Positions 7,796-13,716 of a stretch of 16,037 nucleotides of DNA are shown one piece after another. The translations under genes and the position numbers were made by a program. The stretch is from JAJNBD01 sp964471475 (lineage in GTDB: Bacteria > Pseudomonadota > Gammaproteobacteria > CAISUE01). The notes beneath the pieces were generated by a model. The model was given only the letters and a program-made list of their open reading frames with translations. It searched no databases and was not told the DNA's origin. The stretch lies in assembly GCA_964471475.1 (NCBI GenBank), contig CAYYFQ010000034.1, positions 1 through 16,037 on the forward strand, in the 5' to 3' direction. The first letter of the stretch is position 1. Every line of letters starts with the position of its first letter.

Positions 7796-8104
7796 ATGCT
7801 TCATCTTACGGAAACTGAATTAGCTGAAATCAAAAAAATTCTTAAGGAATATCTCAAAGGTCAAGACGTTTGGGCTTATGGCAGTCGGGTAAGTGGTGGC
7901 TCTCACGAGATGAGTGATTTGGATTTGGTCATAGTGAATTTAAAAGAGCCATCAAAACGTTTTGAACATTTATTTGCATTGCGTGACGCATTTCGTGACA
8001 GCAATTTACCTATTGCTGTGGATATTATAGATTGGGCGATTATTCCACAATCATTTCGTGATGAAATAAAGCAAAATTATATGGTTCTACACGGAAGTAA
8101 GTAA
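7796..8104 (+). CDS. MNT-domain nucleotidyltransferase antitoxin, MntA-like (HI0073-type)
   Basis: A 102-residue minimal nucleotidyltransferase. G29-S30, ten residues, then D41-L-D43 gives the exact GS-x10-D-x-D signature of MNT antitoxins. A third metal ligand is likely D76 in the AVDIID strand. In characterised HepT/MntA pairs this enzyme adds AMP units to the toxin's tyrosine and neutralises it. The ATG follows the HEPN stop after three bases, so translation is probably coupled. Length and active site are complete. The gene ends 61 bp before a repeat element that separates it from a convergent gene. DNA-repair or substrate-modifying roles for such pairs have been suggested, but toxin-antitoxin is the better supported reading. 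Confidence 0.87.
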   Translation: MLHLTETELAEIKKILKEYLKGQDVWAYGSRVSGGSHEMSDLDLVIVNLKEPSKRFEHLFALRDAFRDSNLPIAVDIIDWAIIPQSFRDEIKQNYMVLHGSK

Positions 8105-8163
8105 ATAACTTCAGGGTAAACTAACCTCTTCCGTAGAAATGTGGATAAATATGAGCTTGTGCT

Positions 8164-8315
8164 CTGCACTGGACAAAAAATCTCTGAAGCTGTCATCCCG
8201 CGACTTGTTCGCGGGATCCAAAAAGTTGAAACCTTGGGCCCCGCGAATAAATCGCGGGGCGACAGCGTTTTTAACAAGCTTTTTCAAGTAGCTTTTAAAT
8301 TTTTGTCCAGTGCAG
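8164..8315. mobile_element. MITE-like element B, same termini as element A, different core
   Basis: CTGCACTGGACAAAAA at 8164-8179 is perfectly inverted as TTTTTGTCCAGTGCAG at 8300-8315 (16 bp). The termini match those of element A, but the interior is a 78-bp double-hairpin palindromic repeat (8189-8266) also found alone at 12312-12389. No transposase frame is present. The small open frames running through the element on both strands are by-products of the palindromes. Confidence 0.62.
8189..8266. repeat. Double-hairpin palindromic repeat, copy 1
   Basis: The outer stem is GCTGTC 8189-8194 with GACAGC 8261-8266. It encloses hairpin 1 (CCCGCGA 8197-8203 with TCGCGGG 8209-8215, loop CTTGT) and hairpin 2 (CCCCGCGA 8239-8246 with TCGCGGGG 8252-8259, loop ATAAA). 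The fold is a three-way junction. Copy 2 at 12312-12389 is also 78 bp and keeps the same architecture. Similar GC-rich elements are scattered in Rickettsiales and Legionellales genomes. Confidence 0.75.
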
Positions 8316-8409
8316 CTACTTAATTTGCGTTGCAAAAAAATCATAGAAAAGACAACAAATAACAAATGTTTTCCTTAGGAGAGGAGCTTGTGATTTACTG
8401 TGTGGATTT

Positions 8410-9423
8410 TCATCTTTCCTTAAGTTTTTCCGCCAACAGTGGAAGCTCATCATTTACTCGTCTAACCATATAAAGCGCTGAAAAAATATTTAACCAATCT
8501 TGATTAGTTGTTTTGCTTGTTTTAATACTTTCAAGCGCTTCTTTCCATAACTCAGCGCGAATTTCTCCAAGAGAAATAAAGTTTCCGGAGACTTTTCCTT
8601 GGCTTAAGCTAATAATCCAGGAAAAATTTTTGCTGACTGTATCCAAAAGTAGGGCGCATTCATGGTGAATGGTATGCGTTGCTGCTTTAGAAAAGGGTTG
8701 CTCTACAATAGTCAAAAAGCTCGCACAGTGACTGTAAATGGCTTCAAGAAGTATCATAATTTGCTGCATATCTAAATTGGTATGCGAAGGAAATAAACTT
8801 TCATATCGCACATCTTGCATTTGCTGCTTTAATTGAATAATGGCTTTAAATAATTGACCTTTGTAGCGACGAGCTAAAACGGCATCTTTTAATAAAACAT
8901 CATATCCTTTGTGTAAAAACTTATCGACTGTCACTAAAAAATTAGGAATACTTTTTTGCAATTGTTTAGTAGCTTTGATGGGAAAAATAAAAGAGCTGCA
9001 AAAGACAGCAATAGCTGCTCCAAACATGGTTTCATAAATACGAATCCACAAAGTATGGAGTGTCCAATTAGTCAGGGAAGCAAAAAGAAACACGACCACA
9101 ATAGTGGTAAAGGCTACACTCAGTCCATACGAAATCTCAATGTAAAAACCAATAAAAAACAAAGCTGCGCACATGATGACAAACATGATGTGCATATAAG
9201 GCGAGAGTCCAAAATAAAGCAGTGTGCCAAAGACGCCCCCTAAAATGGTCATCCCAATGCGGGCTAAAGATTTTTTTAAACTTTCACCGAGCGTTTGCGA
9301 GACGAGTAATACGGTGGCAATGATTCCCCAATACGGCCGGCTTAAGTGAAACCAATTGGCTAATACTAAGGCAATGCTTAGGGCGATAGCTGCTTGGAGA
9401 GCAATACGCGTACTGTTATTCAT
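8410..9423 (-). CDS. FUSC-family inner-membrane protein (second of pair)
   Basis: A 337-residue protein with the fusaric-acid-resistance/AaeB-like FUSC topology. About six membrane helices lie in the first 150 residues (roughly 7-24, 31-44, 55-73, 76-94, 100-118 and 128-148), followed by a soluble helical domain (150-337) that is predicted cytoplasmic. The SRPYWGIIATVLLVSQTLGESLKK segment near residue 28 is characteristic: the aromatic-Trp start of helix 2, then a T-x(4-5)-K-x(3)-R stretch before helix 3. Family members export aromatic acids or other amphipathic compounds, often with a periplasmic adaptor; none is encoded here. Full-length AaeB-type proteins have two such halves, so this is a half-size member and may pair with the upstream FUSC protein. 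Its ATG overlaps the upstream stop by 8 nt. The substrate is unknown. Confidence 0.8.
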   Translation of the reverse strand: MNNSTRIALQAAIALSIALVLANWFHLSRPYWGIIATVLLVSQTLGESLKKSLARIGMTILGGVFGTLLYFGLSPYMHIMFVIMCAALFFIGFYIEISYGLSVAFTTIVVVFLFASLTNWTLHTLWIRIYETMFGAAIAVFCSSFIFPIKATKQLQKSIPNFLVTVDKFLHKGYDVLLKDAVLARRYKGQLFKAIIQLKQQMQDVRYESLFPSHTNLDMQQIMILLEAIYSHCASFLTIVEQPFSKAATHTIHHECALLLDTVSKNFSWIISLSQGKVSGNFISLGEIRAELWKEALESIKTSKTTNQDWLNIFSALYMVRRVNDELPLLAEKLKER

Positions 9424-10483
9424 GAATATATAATAACTCCACTAAATAGTTTTCTAAATTCATCATGCCAGTATAAAGATTCATCAGGAAAATCACTTCT
9501 TTGCAGCAATTTAAATCTAAGCTTAATAAAGAAAGATGAAATTCCTCGAGTGTTTTTTCAAGTGGACTTGAAAGAATTTCTTTTTTTAATAATGCTTTAT
9601 TTGTATCTGTAGCAAGTTGCTGTATAAAAACACTGAAAGCATGCAAGCAGTCATCAATCACATATTTATTATTTAACCGATTTAATAACTCTAAATTATT
9701 TAGGAGTGCGCAAACGGAATCGCTGATAATAGCTAAAGATTGGCTGATGCTAAACTCTATAAACATCAACTGCATAATTTCTTGCGTATGAATGTTCTCT
9801 GGGCAGAAAGACCCTAAGATAAGTTGGTTACGATTATGCAAATCCCTCAAAGTATTTTGCCAATGTGTGCGTTCTTTCATAAATTGTGTAGCGCTAATGG
9901 CTTGACTTAAAGATTCTCCTTGCCAAAGCAATACCTTATGGGATTGCGATAAAAAACGCTTGAAATTAGCAAAAAATATTTTCAAGCGACGATTGGGAAA
10001 AAAACTTAAAGCAACGATAAGTGACGAAATACACCCAAGCAAAATAGGAAGTGCGCTATTAACTATCGACATGGGAAAGGCTTTTGGAATCATGAGCGTA
10101 GATAAGGTCAATGCAAACAACATAGGAGGATAAAGTAAATAGGCTGCTCCAAATCTTCGCAACAAAAAGCTCCCAAATACCGTGGTGACTAAAAAAATAT
10201 CCATCCAAAAGGGATAATCTTTTAATTGAAAGCCAATGAAAACAAAGCTCGTAAAACTTAGTGTGATAATTAAACCTTGGCGAAGTTTTTCTTTAGCAGT
10301 AAATCCATAGAGACTAAAATGAAACAAGGCGGCTGAAAGAGCTGCCCATACCATGGCTAAAGAGCTAAAAGAATCAGTGAGTGCTAAGGCAAGTAAAACC
10401 GAGAGTAATAGGCGAGCGCCATTGATCATTCTATTGAAATCAGGATCCGGTGCTAATAAAGTGCGCCGCAAAAAATTAGTCAT
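9416..10483 (-). CDS. FUSC-family inner-membrane protein (first of pair)
   Basis: A 355-residue membrane protein. About six hydrophobic segments lie in the first 165 residues, beginning with the R-M-I-N-G-A-R-L-L-L-S-V-L-L-A helix, followed by a helical soluble C-terminal half. The pattern matches FUSC half-transporters and parallels the next gene, though sequence identity with it is low. I chose ATG 10483. It overlaps the msbA stop by 8 nt in the form ATGACTAA, the same arrangement (ATGAATAA) as at the next junction. The frame extends upstream to ATG 10513 and TTG 10531, but those starts lie deep inside msbA and have no clear Shine-Dalgarno. Role: probably efflux, or membrane function linked to the MsbA-like exporter; substrate unknown. 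Confidence 0.78.
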   Translation of the reverse strand: MTNFLRRTLLAPDPDFNRMINGARLLLSVLLALALTDSFSSLAMVWAALSAALFHFSLYGFTAKEKLRQGLIITLSFTSFVFIGFQLKDYPFWMDIFLVTTVFGSFLLRRFGAAYLLYPPMLFALTLSTLMIPKAFPMSIVNSALPILLGCISSLIVALSFFPNRRLKIFFANFKRFLSQSHKVLLWQGESLSQAISATQFMKERTHWQNTLRDLHNRNQLILGSFCPENIHTQEIMQLMFIEFSISQSLAIISDSVCALLNNLELLNRLNNKYVIDDCLHAFSVFIQQLATDTNKALLKKEILSSPLEKTLEEFHLSLLSLDLNCCKEVIFLMNLYTGMMNLENYLVELLYIHE

Positions 10484-12227
10484 TTTTAAATTGTGCGCGA
10501 TAAAGTTTGGCATAATGATTGTTATTTGCAAGTAGCTCTTGGTGAGAGCCTTGCTCGATAATTTCGCCTTGATGGAGCACTACAATTTGATCGGCTTTTT
10601 CCACGGTCGAGAGGCGGTGAGCAATTACAATGGTGGTACGATTTTTAATCAACTCAGTTAAGGCTTGTTGAATATGCCATTCTGATTCTGAATCTAATGA
10701 GGAAGTGGCTTCATCTAAAATTAAAATAGGCGCATTTTTTAAAATGGCGCGCGCAATCGCTATGCGTTGGCGTTGGCCACCTGATAGCAAGACACCATTA
10801 TCACCAATAAGGGTATTATATTTTTCTGGCAATTGTTGAATAAACTCATCCGCGTGGGCTAATTCAGCTGCTTCTTTAATCGCTTCAGGCGAAGCGTTGT
10901 TCATTTGCCCATAGGCAATATTTCCTGCGATAGTGTCATTAAATAACATGACGTTTTGAGACACGATAGCGATTTGATCACGTAACGCGTGTAGCTCTAT
11001 GTCGCGTAAATCATGGCCATCAAGCAAAATCATCCCTTCATAGTTGTCATAAAAACGCGGAATTAATTTGACTAAAGTTGATTTGCCAGCTCCTGATTTT
11101 CCAACAAAAGCCGTCGTTTTGCCCGCTGAAATTTCTAAGTTAATATGATTGAGAATTTTGCGTTCGCTTTGTGGGTAGTAAAAAGAAAGGTCTTTAAATT
11201 GTAAGTGTCCTTGTACTGTGTGAGGTTTTCTATGACCGCTATCTTTTTCTTGCGGTTGATCTAATAACGCAAAAATACTTTCTGCCGCTGCAATGCCTTT
11301 TTGAATGGAGCTGCTGACATTGGTTAAATTTTTCATTGGCTTTAAAAGAGCTAACATAGCACCTAACATCGCAGCAAAACCGCCTGCAGTGACGTGTGCC
11401 ATCGGCATCGTGGCAGACCAAATAATAAATACAATTGCCAAACCTGCAAATTGTTGCACTAAACTACCTGAAATTGAATTGGTTGAGGTGACTTTAATTT
11501 CCCGGCTTCGATTATGTTGGGTGATCGCGTTAAATTTAGCTTCTTCATATTTTTCCCCTCCAAATATTCGCACTACTTGATAGCCTTCAATAGATTCCTG
11601 CGCAATTTGCATGGTAGTGCCCATTGACGCTTGCAAATTCTTGCTTAAAGCACGCATACGTTTGCCCGCATAACGAGCCGTAATGGCAATCAATGGAACG
11701 GCCACAATGTAGATGAGAGAAAGTTTCCAGCTAATCAGAAACATCACAAATAAATAACCTAACACGGAAAAACTTTCTTGCACTACCGTCACTAGGGCAT
11801 CCGTGCTGGCACGTGCTAATTGGTCAACATTATAAATTAAGGTAGAAAGAATTTGCCCTGAATTGGTGCGATCATAAAAAGTAGCGGGGATTTTTAGCAA
11901 ATGCTTAAAAATCTCTTGGCGAAAACGCATGATGACAGTGCGAGCAGCCCACGCCATATAATAATCCGCAATATAACTTGCGACCCCACGCAATAAAAAA
12001 GCGCCAAAAATAATTGCCGGCAGCCAATGAATAAAATGCATATCCTTCTTAATAAAACCCTTGTCCAAAATGGGTTTGAGCAACCACATAAACCACGAGT
12101 TAGAGGCCGCTAGCAAAATATTTCCAAACAAGCCCATGGCAAATGCAAACCAATATTGGCGGACGAATAAAATTAATCGTAGGTAAACATGGAGGTGTTG
12201 ATGTTTTTTGAAGTTGTAGTTGAGCAT
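10476..12227 (-). CDS. msbA: MsbA-like ABC exporter (lipid A/phospholipid flippase type)
   Basis: 583 residues, the usual length for MsbA, with a membrane domain fused to an ATPase domain. The membrane part spans about 22-320 with six helices. The coupling segment FYDRTNSGQILSTL at 117-130 is typical of this subfamily. ATPase motifs are complete: Walker A GKSGAGKST (376-384), Q-loop Q424, signature LSGGQ (481-485), Walker B ILILDE (501-506) and H-loop H537. In gammaproteobacteria MsbA flips lipid A-core across the inner membrane. Here the usual partner lpxK is absent and two FUSC genes follow, so another exporter of the same subfamily is possible. It is the first gene of a three-gene coupled operon. 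No strong ribosome binding site precedes the ATG. The sequence TATAGT (minus strand, 12253-12258) could be a -10 box, but no good -35 is visible. Confidence 0.85.
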   Translation of the reverse strand: MLNYNFKKHQHLHVYLRLILFVRQYWFAFAMGLFGNILLAASNSWFMWLLKPILDKGFIKKDMHFIHWLPAIIFGAFLLRGVASYIADYYMAWAARTVIMRFRQEIFKHLLKIPATFYDRTNSGQILSTLIYNVDQLARASTDALVTVVQESFSVLGYLFVMFLISWKLSLIYIVAVPLIAITARYAGKRMRALSKNLQASMGTTMQIAQESIEGYQVVRIFGGEKYEEAKFNAITQHNRSREIKVTSTNSISGSLVQQFAGLAIVFIIWSATMPMAHVTAGGFAAMLGAMLALLKPMKNLTNVSSSIQKGIAAAESIFALLDQPQEKDSGHRKPHTVQGHLQFKDLSFYYPQSERKILNHINLEISAGKTTAFVGKSGAGKSTLVKLIPRFYDNYEGMILLDGHDLRDIELHALRDQIAIVSQNVMLFNDTIAGNIAYGQMNNASPEAIKEAAELAHADEFIQQLPEKYNTLIGDNGVLLSGGQRQRIAIARAILKNAPILILDEATSSLDSESEWHIQQALTELIKNRTTIVIAHRLSTVEKADQIVVLHQGEIIEQGSHQELLANNNHYAKLYRAQFKND

Positions 12228-12481
12228 TTTTATGCTATATTGGTGTGAACTTACTATACTAGTCTAGTACTCTAGCACAGCGTTTCATTAATTTTGTCCC
12301 TTTCTGAAGCCGCTGTCATCCCGCGGCTTGTCCGCGGGATCCAATATTTAAAACCTTGGCCCCCCGCGAATAAATCGCGGGGTGACAGCAGTACAAGATT
12401 TATGTTGCAGTGTACTAGTCGCGTTAATATGGGCAATTATACAATATATATTTTAGAGTTGGTACTTTTTGGAGTGACGTT
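12228..12481. promoter_or_regulatory. Divergent promoter region between msbA and ackA, with a palindromic repeat
   Basis: A 254-bp region between divergent genes, so it must carry both promoters. The msbA side has a possible -10 (TATAGT on the minus strand at 12253-12258). The ackA side has an AT-rich stretch with TACAAT at 12440-12445 but no convincing -35. The middle is occupied by the double-hairpin repeat (12312-12389). The near-identical decamers TATACTAGTC (12255-12264) and TGTACTAGTC (12411-12420) bracket it. A GGAG ribosome binding site for ackA lies at 12471-12474. Confidence 0.5.
12312..12389. repeat. Double-hairpin palindromic repeat, copy 2
   Basis: Same 78-bp architecture as copy 1: GCTGTC 12312-12317 with GACAGC 12384-12389, hairpin 1 CCCGCGG 12320-12326 with CCGCGGG 12332-12338, and hairpin 2 CCCCGCGA 12362-12369 with TCGCGGGG 12375-12382. 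Hairpin 1 shows a compensatory pair change (A-T in copy 1, G-C here). The similarity extends left through TCTGAAGC, but the GCACTGGAC termini are absent here. Confidence 0.75.
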
Positions 12482-13669
12482 ATGGTTTTAACACTGATTC
12501 TTAATTGTGGGAGTTCCTCGATTAAATTCGCTTTAATTGACCCTATTAAAAAAACAAATAGGTTAACAGGGATGATTGAAAAAATTGGGCAGCTGGATTC
12601 ATCAATGGCGTTTAGCATTCATGAAGAAAAACAAAAAAAATCTTTAGGGAAAATAGACTATAAACAAGCATTGGCCAATATTTTGTCTGTAGTAGAATCA
12701 GCTAAAGGTACTGATGCTCGAGTACTTGCGGTGGGACACAGAGTCGTTCATGGAGGCTCTTTATTTACAAAGTCAGTGATTATTAATGAAAAAGTGTTAC
12801 AAGATATAGAAGCATGCGTGCCACTAGCACCTTTGCACAATCCTGCCAATATTTTAGGCATTAAAATTGCCCAAGAGATCTTTCCAAATGTGCCTCAAGT
12901 AGCAGTTTTTGATACGGCTTTTCATCAAACAATGCCTTCTTATGCTTATGTGTATGCCTTACCTTATCAATATTATGAACAGTATCAAGTGCGGCGTTTT
13001 GGATTTCATGGAATTAGCTATCGGTACTTAACTGCAAAGGCGGCAGACCTCTTAAAAAAGCCAGTGGATCAAATTAATTTGATTTTAGCGCATCTGGGTA
13101 ATGGGTGTAGTATTTGTGCGGTTCAAAATGGAAAAAGTCAGGATACCAGTATGGGATTAACTCCCCTAGAGGGCTTAGTGATGGGTACGCGTTCGGGAGA
13201 TATTGATCCAGGTATTTTTGGATATCTTACAGAGAAACTGAATATTTCTGCGGAAGCTCTTATTGAAATTCTCAATAAAAAAAGCGGATTGCTTGGGATA
13301 AGTAGTGAAAGTATGGATATGCGTGAGCTATTGGAGCTTAGTGAAAAAGCACATCCAGAAGCCCAATTGGCCATTGAAATTTTTTGTTACAGATTGGCTA
13401 AATATATTGCAGCCATGCGTGTTCCTTTAACGCGAGTAGATGCCTTAGTCTTTAGTGGAGGCATTGGAGAAAATGCGGCTTTGATACGTGAGCGCACGGT
13501 TGGTTTGATAAAATTCTTAGGATTTGAAATTAAGAATGATTATAATGAAGCGCACGGAAAAAAATCGGAGCATCTTATTTCGAAGCAAGCTAGTATTCCT
13601 ATTTTAGTGATCGCTACTAACGAAGAATTAATTATTGCCGAAGATTGTTTGGCGCTTTGTGGGGTATAG
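12482..13669 (+). CDS. ackA: Acetate kinase
   Basis: Catalyses acetate + ATP to acetyl phosphate + ADP in the cytoplasm and reversibly makes ATP from acetyl phosphate. 395 residues, normal for the family. Visible hallmarks: LNCGSSSIKF with N8; GHRVVHGG with R87; FDTAFH with catalytic D144; FGFHG with H176; AHLGNG at 203-208 with H204; GTRSGD with transition-state R237; FSGGIGENA at 324-332; and the terminal NEE motif (380-382). All key residues are present, so the enzyme is probably active. The start is supported by GGAG at 12471-12474, 7 nt before the ATG. It is followed 47 bp later by pta in the same direction, the standard ackA-pta operon. Confidence 0.97.
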   Translation: MVLTLILNCGSSSIKFALIDPIKKTNRLTGMIEKIGQLDSSMAFSIHEEKQKKSLGKIDYKQALANILSVVESAKGTDARVLAVGHRVVHGGSLFTKSVIINEKVLQDIEACVPLAPLHNPANILGIKIAQEIFPNVPQVAVFDTAFHQTMPSYAYVYALPYQYYEQYQVRRFGFHGISYRYLTAKAADLLKKPVDQINLILAHLGNGCSICAVQNGKSQDTSMGLTPLEGLVMGTRSGDIDPGIFGYLTEKLNISAEALIEILNKKSGLLGISSESMDMRELLELSEKAHPEAQLAIEIFCYRLAKYIAAMRVPLTRVDALVFSGGIGENAALIRERTVGLIKFLGFEIKNDYNEAHGKKSEHLISKQASIPILVIATNEELIIAEDCLALCGV

Positions 13670-13716
13670 CGAATTGTCAATACGTTCTAACCTAAAAATT
13701 TAAGGAATGTAAAATT

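Larger units (their letters stand above)
8105..8409. other. Intergenic region between convergent genes, with repeat element B
   Basis: This 305-bp region lies between the 3' end of the MNT gene (+) and the 3' end of the second FUSC gene (-). Half of it is element B (8164-8315). The rest is AT-rich and holds no recognisable gene. The strong stem-loops in element B could end transcription from both sides. Confidence 0.6.

Noticed and set aside
8189..8266. tRNA-like or structured RNA gene
   Set aside because: The three-way junction lacks tRNA consensus elements (no T-loop or anticodon arm of the right size), and a second copy lies in a promoter region, which fits a dispersed repeat better.
8077..8365. 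Small open frames on both strands across element B
   Set aside because: They follow the palindromic structure, lack ribosome binding sites, and have no protein-like features beyond the repeat translation.
10484..10531. Longer N-terminus for the first FUSC gene (TTG 10531 or ATG 10513)
   Set aside because: There is no Shine-Dalgarno and it would overlap deeply with msbA. The ATGACTAA overlap at 10476-10483 mirrors the next junction.
12294..12491. Small plus-strand open frame with VIPRLVRGIQ-type translation
   Set aside because: It runs through the double-hairpin repeat and into the ackA start. Such peptides are well-known artefacts of these palindromic repeats.
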